From Brachypodium distachyon (Eukaryota; Streptophyta; Magnoliopsida; Poales; Poaceae): DNA of 64,000 nucleotides. The stretch covers positions 47,954,650-48,018,649 of the forward strand of contig NC_016134.3 in the NCBI RefSeq assembly GCF_000005505.3, read 5' to 3'. The stretch's first letter is position 1; each line of letters begins with the position of its first letter. The notes beneath the pieces are model-generated. The model made no database searches and was not told the origin of the DNA. It saw only the letters and a list, made by a program, of their open reading frames with translations. A program made the translations under genes and the position numbers. This document shows positions 34,734 to 45,959 of the stretch, one piece after another.

Positions 34734-37700
34734 CAGGGGGGAGCGAGCAGGGGTCAGACCCCTCCCAATGCATCGCCCCCCAAAACAGATTTCCACGGTG
34801 CATATACTAGTACTAATGAATTTAAGGTGTTAAATTAATGAGCTTAAGGTGCTAATGGCCGGAACTAATTAAGTAGCTAACCCAATACATACCCAGAAAA
34901 AGGCCCAACAAAAAGAAAAAAAGCCCACAAGTGCCCACTACGGCTGATTACGTGAGAATCGGGCAATCGGCAGCATCAGGGCATCCGGCTGATACGTGAT
35001 CGATCTGTTCCCTGCCGTCACCAGTTCTCTTCCTCTGTTCTTCTTCATCTCCAGACGACGGACGACCAGACCAGACACTGCAGCTTGGGAGACGATCGAT
35101 TGATCGAGTCGCCGGAGGCCGAAGCCGGACCCACGTACAGGTAAGTAACTTGCTCGTTCTTTAATTATTTAGATGATTAGGTAATCAACTAATCATCAAT
35201 TCATCAACAAATATTCCTATTATTAATAGATGAAGAGGAAGAATCAAGGGTCTGGAAAGACGCCATCAATATCATGTTGGTACAAACCAGTACCAGTTGC
35301 TTCAAATTCAAGCTCTAGTATTCCTGCTGTTCAGAATATTGTAGTATCATCTGAAGAGGAAAACGCAAACCCATCTGAAGAAGAGCATCCATCTGTAGAT
35401 GATAACTCAACTGATAATCCAATTGATATGCAAACTGATGATCAAAATATTGTAGCATCAGTGGAAGTTTCAGAACAGGCTAGAGTAGGAAGTACAGCAT
35501 ATGAACGGGATCCGGGTAAACGCCAACAGATTTGGGAACTCCCTCTGGATAAGCAAGAAGAAGCTCGCCGATTTTATATTTCAGAGGGCCCCTTTCAGCC
35601 ATACATGGCCAATTATCCGTATAATGAACATCGTCGTCGATTCCAATATAGCTATTTCACTAATTTTCCTTGGCTAGAGTATTCACTTGTTAAACATCAT
35701 GCATATTGCCTGCCTTGTTTCCTCTTCACAAGAAAGCCAAATGGTAGATGTGGCTCGGATACATTCACAGTCGATGGATTTTCGAACTGGAAGAAGGTGA
35801 ATGCTGGAAAAAAATTGTGCTTTCTTAACTCACATGGGCAAAGATTCAAACTCTGCTCATAACTTTTCGGTTCGATCGTTTCATAGTCTGAAAAATAGTA
35901 TGACTCATATCAACAAGGCGATTGTACAAGCATCTGCAAAAATGATTGGAAATGCAAGGCAAAGGCTTAAAGTTACAATTGATTCCATCAGGTAAGAAAT
36001 ATATTTTTCATTCTTGTATTGTCCAACATTACAGCTTCATATGTTGTAGTATAAATCTATAACAAGGTACTAATAGCCTGTTCTTTTATGATTTCACTAG
36101 GTGGTTAACATTCCAAGCTTGTGCTTTTAGAGGCCATGATGAATCTCCAGGATCCATAAATCAGGGTAATTTTCCTGAACTGATAAAGTTATTGGCTTTG
36201 TATAACAAGGAGGTGAATGAGGTTGTCCTACAAAATGCTCCACGCAATGCTAAGTACACATCTGGAGAGGTTCAACAAGAAATTCTTCAGTTACTATCTC
36301 GTAGAGTGCAAAAAAATATTATAGAAGAAATTGGTACTAGCAAGTTCTGTATAATGGTGGACAAAGCTTGAGATGAATCCAAAAAAGAGCAGATGGCATT
36401 GGTCATTCGATTTGTTAACAAGGAAGGGTTTATAAAGGAGCGGTTCCTTGATGTTATTCATGTAAAAGACACAGTTGCATCGACTCTGAAGGATGCAATT
36501 TGTGCTATCCTTGTTGATAATAATCTGAATGTGCAAGATATCAGAGGACAAGGATACGACGGGGCAAGCAACATGAGAGGGGAATGGAATGGACTGAAGG
36601 CTCTTATTCTGAATGAGTGCCCTTATGCATATTATGTCCATTGCATGGCTCATCAGTTACAATTGGCTCTTGTTGCAGCATCAAGAGAAGTGCCTGATGT
36701 GCACAATTTTTTTCAGCATGCAAATTTCATCATAAATGTGGTTAGTGCGTCGTCTAAACGCAATGATGAGTTACTTGCAAAACAAGCTATTGAGATTGCA
36801 CGTGAAATTGAATTGGGAGAGCTCGATACAGGCAAAGGGGCAAATCAAATAGGCTCTTTACAGAGACCAGGGGACACTAGATGGAGCTCTCACTTCAAGT
36901 CAATTCACAGCTTGCGAAAGATGTTTGGTGCTACAATTGCAGTCCTAAGGAGTATAGCAACGGATCGTTCCGTCTCACAATATTCTAGAGGAGATGCTGC
37001 GGGAGCCCTAAAGATAATCATCTCTTTTGATTTTGTTTTTATTCTGCACCTCATGGAGAAAATTATGAAGATAACAGATGTCTTGTGTCAAATACTCCAA
37101 AAGAAATCTGTTGACATATTGAATGCATTAAATTCTGTCTCAAACACCAAAGCGCTTATTGGTAAGCTAAGGGAAGATGGTTGGGAACCTCTTATGGAGG
37201 AGGTTAAATCTTTTTGTCTGAAGCATGAGATTGATATCTCAGATTTGAACAACAAGTATGTCTCTTTAATTCCGCATGTCTTCTATTGCATTATATTTAT
37301 CGTACACTTTCTCATATTTTTATACAATACGACTTGCAGGTATGTTGATGTGACTAAGTCTCGGAACAAGCATGATAACACAACAACACTTCACCATTAT
37401 AAAGTAGATGTGTTCAACGTTGCCATAGATCAACAAGTGGTGGAGTTCAATAATCGATTTGGTGTTCAAAGTACAGAGCTTCTGACACCGTGTGCATCCT
37501 TGGATCCAAGACTTGACTCTTTTGACATATCAAATATATGTTCTTTGGTGGAAAAGTTTTATCCGGCTGATTTTTCTACCCAAGAACGAGCTCAACTGGA
37601 GTCTCAGCTGCCACATTTTCAATTGGATGTCTGCAACCATCCGGAACTAAAATGCATGCCTTCACTTGCTGATTTAACAGTTGGTCTAGCTAAAACAGGT

Positions 37701-38124
37701 AAATCTGATGCATACTCGATGGTTGATAGGTTATTGCGCTTGGTCATAACTCTACCAGTGTCAACCGCAACCACCGAGCGAGCTTTTTCAGCTATGAAAC
37801 TGATCAAGACGCGTCTTCGAAATAAAATGAGAGATGACTTTCTTCGACACTACATGATCGTCTATATTGGGAAGGAATTAGCTAAAAAAGTCACCTCCGA
37901 TAAGATCATTGACTTGTTCGATGAGCTTGGTAGTCGTAGAGTTAAATTTAAGCTCATAGAAATTTAGTTTCTTTTGTTCTTGCACACATTTATTGCTATA
38001 CTTTCTATCGATATACTACATTGAGACTCTTTATATTGAGACTTTATATATTGGTATTTTTATCTATACTTTGTGTTTTTAAGTTTTCGCCCCCCCTCAT
38101 ATTCAAATCCTGGCTCCGCCCCTG
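34734..38124 (+). mobile_element. Complete hAT-superfamily DNA transposon, 3391 bp
   Basis: The left end begins CAGGGGGGAGCGAGCAGGGG and the right end, read on the minus strand, begins CAGGGGCGGAGCCAGGATTT, giving short imperfect inverted repeats starting CAGGGG. Flanking 8-bp sequences TTAGCCTC (34726-34733) and TTAGCCAC (38125-38132) match at seven of eight positions, the duplication length made by hAT transposases. The interior carries one transposase-like gene with a leader intron (donor after 35141, acceptor before 35230). Both ends and the duplication can be found, so the insertion is not ancient, yet the gene is broken (see the pseudogene entry). Confidence 0.88.
35230..37967 (+). pseudogene. 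hAT transposase-like gene (TTF zinc finger, DUF4371), decayed
   Basis: The coding parts are 35230-35991, 36101-37255 and 37340-37967. From the N-terminus they carry an acidic Ser-rich leader, a TTF-type zinc finger region (PWLEYSLVKHHAYCLPCFLF to VDGFSNWKK), a DUF4371-like RNase-H part (GQGYDGASNMRG, HCMAHQLQLALV, GDTRWSSH) and the hAT C-terminal dimerisation block (LVITLPVSTATTERAFSAMK). Two lesions break it. A run of seven A at about 35808-35814 shifts the frame by one base. An in-frame TGA at 36369-36371 follows VDKA; neighbouring sequence suggests a CGA codon mutated at a methylated CpG. The second intron (37256-37339) happens to be open in frame. It was presumably an autonomous transposase and is now inactive unless corrected. 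Confidence 0.88.
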
Positions 38125-38290
38125 TTAGCCACGACAATGGGTAATAAATTAAGTAGCGAACACCCAAACAAGATTAAGCAGCGAACACCCAATCAAAACT
38201 TTGCACAAGCCACAGCCACAAACCGTAGGGTATAAGAACATTTAACATAGCCCGATGTGTCCATGACACAAGAGCATGAATGTTGAACCA

Positions 38291-40409
38291 TCAACTGGAA
38301 TCAGCACCTGCGGATCCATTTGTTAGAGGCAAACCGTCATCCGGATAGTACTTAAGAAGACGCGACCAGGCGATGGTGACTTCCAACTTACAGACATCAA
38401 GGTCAAGCAGACCACGGCTTCTACCTGCTGCTAAAGGTGCAAATGACTTCTTCTTTTCTGCAAAAACTTGGCCCTGCTGATTGCCACCTCGAAATATCAC
38501 ACCATGGACAACACCATGGACAATCAGCTGCCCAAAACTTTCAACAGAAACAACACGACGTGACAGCTCAACCGTGCTGTCAGCAGCAACAACAGGAGCC
38601 TTCTCTTCTCCTGAATCGAGAAGCAAGACCTTCATGTGACTCACGCTGCCGATGCAGGCAGTAAACTGGCCTCGGAACCCGTCTGGCCACGACGAACCCT
38701 CGAGGATCCGAAGTGTGATGGTGGCCTCGACGGAGGACACGACGAGACCACACTGGAGCTCGAGCGTGCTGAGCTTGCTGCTGTAGAGTGTACTGGCCAC
38801 ACAAGATTTGGAACTGCAGTCTCCCTCGTTCGCGCATAAATTGGGAGCTACGCAACATATGTAGCATTCAAATAAAAGGCTTAGATCCCTGTCCTCGGAT
38901 TCGGTAGTTCCCTTCACTTTCAGCACAGCCTCAAAGTACACATACCTTCTATACACAGGAGCACGGGTAGGACCTGTCAATAGAAAATATGGATCCTGCA
39001 TACACCATGGGTTAAGTTGACATATATGAAATGGAATACATCAAACACATAATATGGAAGCACCAACTTCAGTCAGAATAGAAAATAAGGCTGCCTGCAA
39101 TACATGATTATATGTGTCCATGTTGGCCGCTTATTTGTCATGAACATTATAGAACTTAATGTTCCTTGGATTTTCATAAGCAAACAAATACTATTCACAA
39201 TGAATTTCTCTAGTTATTAATATGGTTTTTGAACCCACTCGGCCATTCCTGCATATATGATGGTTATTTTCACAGGAGTGTTCTGTGATCAGAGCCCTGC
39301 CATATGATTTATGATTGACTTGTTTTTTCACATAAATTGAGCAATCTATATTGTTTAAGATTAAGCAACACAGATGAGAAGATTATACTGTACATTTCAA
39401 GTCAAAAGCAATAAAGTTGTATTGTCAGGTATACAGCACACGAACTCTGACATGTAAAAGCTCATTAACAGAAGCGAATCACTAAATTAAATTCAATCAG
39501 ATTTGGCACTTGCTCTATGGGCTAACAGCGACATGATCATTTTATAAGCAAAGTAGCTAGGTCAGGTGTGCACAGGACAATTAATAGAAAAGATCACATA
39601 TATTAGAGACTACACAAACACTTAAGTAACCTGTTGAGTGAGGGTTTGGGGGTTGTCCCTCGTGCGGCTGAAGATAATATTGCGACTGTAATCCAGTTTG
39701 TCACGCACGGCGATCATACCAAACACATCCAGCGGCCAGCATAAACCTCCATTTATTTCCGCGACCTTGACAGTAAAGATCTGCACACTAGGCCTGTAGC
39801 TGTCGTGGCCAGGAATCGGCTTATCCGTGAAACACATGGCGGGGATACGCGCTGCAATTTCAATTCAGTTAATAGACCATCTATGCATGATTACACGGTA
39901 TCCAAATAGATTAGACAGACAGATTGGTACTTACTGATGGCTTCGAAAGAGAAGTTTTGATTGGCCCGTTTCTCCTCCAAGTGCTGGCGGAAGCAGCCAT
40001 AGCGCTTGTCCCACTCGTCTTTGCCAGGATCCTCCTCCTCCTCCTCCTCCGGCGGATCCTGGGCTAGCTCCGCTTCGTATTGTGCGAGCCGCCGCTTCGA
40101 GTTCTCCGCCGAGACCTTCCTCATAAACTCCTTCTCCTCTTCCACCAGCGTCGCCCGCTCCTGCTCCGTGAGCGCCTCGAGCACGAGAGGCGGCGCGCCG
40201 GGGTTCGCCTTGTTCAGCCTGGCCACCGCGCTCTTCAGCCTGGCGTGTTCGATCAGTTTAAACGAAGCCTCCAACATCGACGGGATCTCTGTCTTCGTCC
40301 CCCCCGCCGCCGTCACCGGCCCCGCCACCTTCTTCCTCCCGGCCTCATTCGACTCTGTCCGGAGTTGTCTCTTCGCCCCCGCCGCCCCCGTCTCCGTCTC
40401 CGCCTCCAT
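38291..40409 (-). CDS. DUF6598-domain protein (466 aa)
   Basis: Three minus-strand exons (40409-39935, 39851-39631, 38995-38291) with agreeing phases. The N-terminal 160 residues are charged and helical, with a Glu run (EEEEEEDPGKDEWDKRYG) and coiled-coil-like segments around LTEQERATLVEEEKEFMRK. From about residue 170 to the end lies a DUF6598 domain, recognised by VQIFTVKVAEINGGLCWPLDVFG, RNIIFSRTRDN, DPYFLLTGPTRAPV, VLKVKGTTESEDRDLS, LSTLELQCGLVVSSVEATI and DGFRGQFTACIGS. The family is abundant in grasses and its role is not known to me. Translation starts at the ATG at 40409; the open frame upstream has only a GTG. The domain looks complete. Confidence 0.88.
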
Positions 40410-40758
40410 CCCGATCGATCGCAACACCCGCGTTGAAAGGGGAGGGAGGAAGGCAAAGGGGAAAATGAAACCCTAGATCCCGGTCTGGTCGTACAACGGG
40501 CCTAAATACTAGGAGTAAATAGAAAAATGGGCTAGGCCCAAGTGCCCAAGTACTCTGTAAAGGCCCGTTCGGTTTCAGAGTTCCCAGCCCGTACAGAGTA
40601 AAAGAAAAAAGGCGGTACAGAGGGAATTGAGGATTGGGGGAAAAATTGAACTGCAATTTCAGCATTCCTCGTTGAGCCCCACCAGGCTAGTATTAACCCA
40701 ACTATAGCCCTAAGGAAAACCAAAATCCTGCGATTTGACGTCTAAACCAACATGCATA

Positions 40759-40875
40759 AACTCCCTCCGTCCCATATTAAATCTTTCAAATTTCTCAAAT
40801 ATGGATATATCTATACCTAAAAAAAAGTTTTTATATACATATAATATTTCGACACTTAATATGGGACGAAGGAAG
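40759..40875. mobile_element. Stowaway-like (Tc1/Mariner) MITE
   Basis: About 117 bp with inverted ends: CTCCCTCCGTCCCATATTAA near 40761-40780 and, on the other strand from the right end, CTTCCTTCGTCCCATATTAA. CTCCCTCCGT is the usual start of grass Stowaway elements. TA follows the right end at 40876-40877; the left boundary is blurred by AA before CTCCCT. Confidence 0.75.
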
Positions 40876-40983
40876 TACATCGCAAACGCACGCATGTGGA
40901 AAAGATATTAGTCAGGGGTTGTTCGGTTCTCAAGATTTAAAATCGCAGAAATGAGAAAAGCAGACGATTGGAATGTCATGTAC

Positions 40984-41068
40984 CGACGGTCACGATATCC
41001 GAAAATCAGCCAAAACCAAAAATGGGCTAGTAAAATGACGAATCAGACCAAAACATTAACCGTGGGCT
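40984..41068. repeat. Direct repeat copy 1 (partner at 41433-41527)
   Basis: About 80 bp containing GATATCCGAAAATCAGCCAA, then ATGGGCTAGTAAAATGACG and CCGTGGGC. The partner copy 449 bp downstream matches over most of its length with substitutions and small indels. The pair may be the remains of a terminal-repeat element. Confidence 0.75.
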
Positions 41069-41432
41069 TTTTTTTCTTCGAAAATGGAAGCTTATATTGA
41101 TCTCAACGTTATATCGATCGACACAACCAAAGTATCACACCTCCGTACTCTGCGCCGAAACGCACACAGCCAAAGTACCACATTACAAATTTATTAAATC
41201 AAAAGAAATATAACGACACTAAGCAGATTCAATCCGATGACTAGACCGCCACCTGTGGCGGCTGAAAATGTCCCTAACCACTTGCTCTAGCTTGTTGCAC
41301 GGAAAGCCAGTTGACAATCTGTTGACTTGAGTAGCGTAGACCAAGTACGGAGCCAAAGTGTGCATGAATATAAGACATGCATATGGGAAGTTAATTTTTT
41401 GCGGTGATTTTTTTAGACTGGCCAAAAAGTGT

Positions 41433-41527
41433 ACCAAGAGTCGAGATATCCGAAAATCAGCCAAAGCCAACCCAAAAAATGGCTAGTAAAACGATGAATC
41501 GGACCGAAACATAAATAGCCCACGGCC
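41433..41527. repeat. Direct repeat copy 2 (partner at 40984-41068)
   Basis: Contains GATATCCGAAAATCAGCCAA, ATGGCTAGTAAAACGATG and CCCACGGCC, the same order as copy 1. No open frame links the two copies. Confidence 0.75.
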
Positions 41528-42107
41528 AAATGATGATTTTTCCGGACCGACAAAAATGTTGTGTCTCTTTGCATGATGCATGAATCTCAAAGCATCATAA
41601 GTGAGAAAAGAAAAATAATAATCATGATTATAATGCAGTGAATTTTTCACGTGGCATAAGTTGGATGTCCTTTCCGCCTGGAGGAGAGACCGGATCTCTT
41701 AAGATTTTTTTTCCATCTCCAACCACCATGACAATAGACAGACATCGCTTTCATTTCACACCTCTTCTTCGTCCACAACGGCAGCTGAAATTAGCCTCCC
41801 AACATTATTACGACCGTCTTAATCTCCCCCAAAATTTCAAATGTAGATAGCTCAAAATTGACTTTGGGCTAGGTTCCTTCCTTCCTTTCTTGATTGATCC
41901 CTTCCAAGTAAGCTGGAGAGCAACCCTACTCTGACCATCTGACGACAAATTAAGCCCGGATCCAAATAGAGAAATTTCACTCCGAATTTATTAGTACTCC
42001 GTACTAAAATGTTCTTGAAGAATTTTTAGAGAATTTAATAGTGCTGCTATAATAGTAGCGCTGAATCGATCTGTCCATGGTGCTGTGTGTGCGTTGCGAA
42101 TTCTGCA

Positions 42108-43480
42108 ATGCTTCTTCTTCCTCCTCGCGACAGCCTCAGCAATGGCGCCGACGCCGACGCCGCAAGCTACTACCAGGCCCGGGTCCCGCTAGCCGAGCCC
42201 CTCCTCGGGAAGCAGAAGCCTCAATGGCCGGACTGGCTCCGGCGGCTCGGTGTCCGGCACGGCGAGGGAGGATCCGGCACGGCCGTGGACTGGGGCTTCG
42301 TGCGGTCGACGTGCTTGGAGTGGGTGAAGAACCCCATGAACGTCGCGCTGCTGGTGCTGCTGCTCCTCGGCCTCCTCGACGGCGCTTTCCCGTCGCCGGC
42401 GGCGAGGGGCCACTGGGTGGAGGTGAACAACCAGGTGCTCAACGCGCTATTCACGCTCATGAGCCTCTACCAGCACCCGGCGCTCTTCCACCACCTCTTC
42501 CTCCTCTGCCGCTGGCGCCTCCCCCGCGACGCCGCCGAGCTCCGTGATGCCTACTGCAGCAATGGCTGCAATGGCCCGGAGCGGGCCCACATGGCCGTCG
42601 TCGTGGCACTGCTCCACCTCACCGTCGCCTGCCAGTACGCGCTCTGCGGCCTCTACTGGTGCTTCACGCCGAGCTCCCGCCCCGAGCTCCTCGAGGACGG
42701 CTTCTTTGCGCTCGGTGTCGCCGCCGCCGCGTACACCGTGTCCAGCCCGCTCGGGAGGAGCGACCCCTCTGACGGCGACCTCCGACGCCGCCCAGCTCCC
42801 GACGGCCATGGCGGCGGCGGTCGCCACGTTCGTGCCGCTCTGCTTCGCGCCGCTCTGCGTCTTCGGCGTCTCGGCAGCGCGCGTCCAGGAGGCGACAGTC
42901 GGCCGCGCGGTGGCCGGCGCCGGCGTGCTGCTCTGCGCTTGTGGCCTCCTGTACGGCGGCTACTGGCGGGTCCAGATGAGGAGGAAGTTCCGGCTGCCGG
43001 CGGAGAGCGCCGCCTGCTGCTGCGGCTCCTCGTCGGCGACGGACTACGCCCGCTGGCTCCTCTGCTGGCCCTGCGCGCTGGCGCAGGAGGTGTGCACGGC
43101 CACCCGGTACAAAATCCACGGCGACAACTTCTTCCACCGCAATGCCGCTGCCGAGCCGGGCCACGGTGCCGGATCACCCCCTGCGGCGATGGTTCCACCG
43201 GCGCTGGTTCAGGTCGTGGTGGTGCGAAGAAGGTGATGACGCGCTCCATAGATCGCACAATGCCACCGTTCATGGTGAGAGCAAGATGGAACCGCCGCCG
43301 GTCCACCGCCTTCTGGCATCATCGGTCATCGACATCGGAGAAGAAGAAGTATCGCCTTCGCCGGACCTAGAATTGTCCGGCGGCGGAAGGTGGGGGGTGG
43401 AGACGGTGAAGAGGATGATCAATGTGGTCACCATGGTGTCTTTCCTCCTCCTGCTCTACACAAGGGGATTTATTCGCTAG
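42108..43480 (+). pseudogene. PLAC8-family membrane protein copy 1, frameshifted
   Basis: A GC-rich locus paralogous to the intact gene at 44262. The first frame (from ATG 42108) codes the family N-terminal half: NPMNVALLVLLLLGLLDGAF, VEVNNQVLNALFTLMSLYQHP, HMAVVVALLHLTVACQYALC and YTVSSPLGR. At about 42760-42810 homology jumps to another frame (ATFVPLCFAPLCVFGVSAA, LLYGGYWRVQMRRKFRLP, DYARWLLCWPCALAQEVCTATRY). Near 43150-43270 it appears to move again to a third frame that ends in a hydrophobic segment (MINVVTMVSFLLLLYTRGFI). The part holding the first CC..C motif of the PLAC8 domain, about 70 residues in the paralogue, is absent at the first break. A deletion with frameshift is the simplest reading; an unusual intron cannot be fully excluded. 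Confidence 0.72.
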
Positions 43481-44261
43481 CTGGAAATTCGCCAAATTTT
43501 AGGATTTTAGATGCACAGATCATATACATACTTGAAAGTACATACATACGGGTGTTGCAAGATTCAAATGAGTAAATAATCTTGTAATTTCTGGGCGGCG
43601 ATCGCGCTTTGGGACGAGTTTCAGTGAGTTTCAGATTATATAATGTGGTTGAGATGCTAATTTTGAATTGGCGATCGCGCTTTGCATTCAGGCGATAAAT
43701 CTGAACTCACAATGATCTACGGAAGAAAATGAACTAATATGGTGTTCCTCTGAATACTAAATGTGCCATTTTGCACCACCGATGCTCCTTTCTGAAACAT
43801 TCAGAAACTGCATTTTGTTTTGTTTCCTACACTGCAGTTAATTTTAAAAACAAGAAGAAATAAAACGGCTCTGCTCTTTTGTCAAAGCCATGATGAAATC
43901 TTGGGACTTTGACACCACAAAAACATGAGTCCAGGACAGAGTTCAATTGCAAGTCCTGTGTGGCGTGCTGGGGACGAGCATACATTTCTTCGTTTCTTTT
44001 GTCACAGTACACCACAGCTGAAAGCTTGTGACGAACTGCACCTGTAAAAAAATTCAGAGCCCCGCTGTTGGTTGATTCAGTCTCTTGTGGAGGGAGCAGT
44101 CAGTCAGTAAACAAGAACAAGAATTTCAGCTTCCAGCCGTCGTCACCTGCGTGCCAGAATTGACAAGAACTCAGCATCACCTGATCTGACATGTATATAT
44201 ATATATATATATAATGTGAGCCTCCATGGATCAGATCATCAGCTGCTAGGAGGTCTTTGCC
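43481..44261. other. Spacer between the PLAC8 paralogues
   Basis: No gene. A 14-bp sequence GGCGATCGCGCTTT with palindromic core GCGATCGC occurs at 43597-43610 and 43670-43683. A TA microsatellite lies at about 44192-44212, shortly before the next start codon. Confidence 0.6.
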
Positions 44262-45764
44262 ATGGGATCGGAGGAGCGATCGCCGAAGCAGCAGCAGATC
44301 AATGGCGGCGGCGAGGGGAGGACGGGGAAGAAGAAGGAGAGGCTGCTCGACTTCCTGAGGGCCGAGCCAGCGCCCACGACGAACAGCAAGGGCGGCGCCT
44401 TCCTCGCGCGCGTGGCCACGCTCCGGACGCGCGCCGCCGCGCGCCTCCTCCGCGAACGCCGGCGCGCCGTGGACTGGCGCGGGCTGCGGCGCAGGGCGGC
44501 GGCGTGGGCGCGGCACCCGATGAACGCGGCGCTGCTCGCGTGGCTCGCGTTCGTGGCCGGCGGGGTGGGGCTCGTGTTCCTGCTCATGGTGGGCGCGCTG
44601 GACGGCGCCGTGCCGGAGCAGGCGCGGCGGCGGCGGTGGGCGGAGGTGGCCAACCAGATGCTCAACGCGCTCTTCACCGTCATGTGCGTCTACCAGCACC
44701 CGCAGCTCTGCCACCACCTCGCGCTCCTCCTCCGCTGGCGCGCCCCCGGGGACCCCGCCGAGCTCCGCGCCGTCTACCGCAAGAACGCCGGCGCCGGAGA
44801 AGAAGAAGAAGAAGGCGCACTGAGGAACGAGCGGGCCCACGTGGCGGTGGTGGTGGCGCTGCTGCACGGCACGTGCCTCGCGCAGTACGCCTCCTGCGCG
44901 CTCTTCTGGCTCCTGCGCCCCGGCGAGCGCCCCGCCTGGGCCGTCAACCTCGCCATGGGCCTGGGCCTCGCCTTCCCCGTCGCCGCCGGCCTCTACTCGC
45001 TCTACGGCCCGCTCAAGGCCCGCCCGCCGGGCCCGGACCCCGCCGCCGCCGGACCCGTAGCCGATGAAGAAAAGGCCGCCATGGCTACGGCAGGAACAGG
45101 AAGACGGAGGAGGAAGGAGGTGGGCGGGCCGGAGTGGGCGGGCGGGCTGCTGGCCGGCCTCGGCGACGACCCGGCGGCGGCGGCCATGTCGGCGTGCTGC
45201 GGCTTCTGCGTGTTCGGGTGGAACATGGAGCGGCTGGGGCTGGGCAACATGTACGTGCACGTCTTCACCTTCGCCCTCCTCTGCGCCGCGCCGCTGCTCG
45301 TCTTCGCCGGCGCCGCGCTCAGCATCGCCCGCGACGACGCCGACCACGCCGGAGCGGCGGGGGAGCTCTGGTGGTACCTCGCGGGGGCTGCGGGAGCGCT
45401 GCTCTCCGTGCTCGGGCTGGCCTACGGCGGCTTCTGGCGCTCCAGGATGCGGCGCCGCTTCGGGCTCCCCGCCGAGGACGAGCTCTTGCGTTGCGCCGGC
45501 GGGAGGATAATCCGGTGTCCGGCGGCGGACTACGGCAAGTGGCTGCTGTGCGCGCCGTGCGCGCTGGCGCAGGAGGTCAGGACCGGGAACCTGTACGACG
45601 TCGAGGGGGGGAGCTTTTACGCCAGGGAAGAAGAAGAAGAAGAGGAAGAAGAGAAGCCGGCAATGGCGCCTCTGGAGAGGGAAGGGAGCCTGGGGGCACT
45701 GCTAGCCGGCGAGTGTGCCGTTGCCGTCGATATGCCGCCGGAGCCCGCGAGGGTGAACCGATAG
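44262..45764 (+). CDS. PLAC8-family membrane protein copy 2 (500 aa)
   Basis: One intact exon. Predicted membrane segments lie at about residues 88-112, 193-218, 228-248, 331-356 and 371-391. The PLAC8 (DUF614) Cys-rich domain begins at EWAGGLLAGLGDD (291) with the first motif CCGFCVFGWN (C312, C313, C316) and ends with the second motif CAPCALAQEVR (C430, C433) before TGNLYDVEGG. The N-terminal multi-membrane extension ahead of PLAC8 is typical of one plant subfamily whose members are largely uncharacterised; other PLAC8 proteins affect cell size, cadmium or calcium handling. A poly-Glu run (about 456-466) follows the domain. Unlike copy 1 there is no hydrophobic C-terminal tail, so the end may be shortened. 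The head-to-tail layout with copy 1 (about 0.8 kb apart) indicates tandem duplication. Confidence 0.88.
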   Translation: MGSEERSPKQQQINGGGEGRTGKKKERLLDFLRAEPAPTTNSKGGAFLARVATLRTRAAARLLRERRRAVDWRGLRRRAAAWARHPMNAALLAWLAFVAGGVGLVFLLMVGALDGAVPEQARRRRWAEVANQMLNALFTVMCVYQHPQLCHHLALLLRWRAPGDPAELRAVYRKNAGAGEEEEEGALRNERAHVAVVVALLHGTCLAQYASCALFWLLRPGERPAWAVNLAMGLGLAFPVAAGLYSLYGPLKARPPGPDPAAAGPVADEEKAAMATAGTGRRRRKEVGGPEWAGGLLAGLGDDPAAAAMSACCGFCVFGWNMERLGLGNMYVHVFTFALLCAAPLLVFAGAALSIARDDADHAGAAGELWWYLAGAAGALLSVLGLAYGGFWRSRMRRRFGLPAEDELLRCAGGRIIRCPAADYGKWLLCAPCALAQEVRTGNLYDVEGGSFYAREEEEEEEEEKPAMAPLEREGSLGALLAGECAVAVDMPPEPARVNR

Positions 45765-45959
45765 ACTCCACGTGTAATTGACTAACTGTTTAAACGAAGC
45801 GCGTTCACTATATAAAGTTGTAGAGAGAGTAAGAATTGAAACTGGCTGACATGTGGGCTCCACGTGTCATTTGGACGAAGACCTCCGGCCCCACTCGTCA
45901 GCGGCAAGCTATGCGATTTACCTGGAATATTTAAAGTCTTGAGGCCCTCGTCATTTTTT

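Larger units (their letters stand above)
40410..42107. other. Intergenic stretch with small repeats
   Basis: No gene. Contains a Stowaway-like MITE (40759-40875) and a pair of related 80-bp direct repeats (40984-41068 and 41433-41527). The right end probably holds the promoter of the PLAC8 pseudogene. Confidence 0.6.

Noticed and set aside
42087..43370. Single 427-residue protein for PLAC8 copy 1
   Set aside because: The second half of that frame is Arg/Gly-rich noise while PLAC8 homology continues in another frame.
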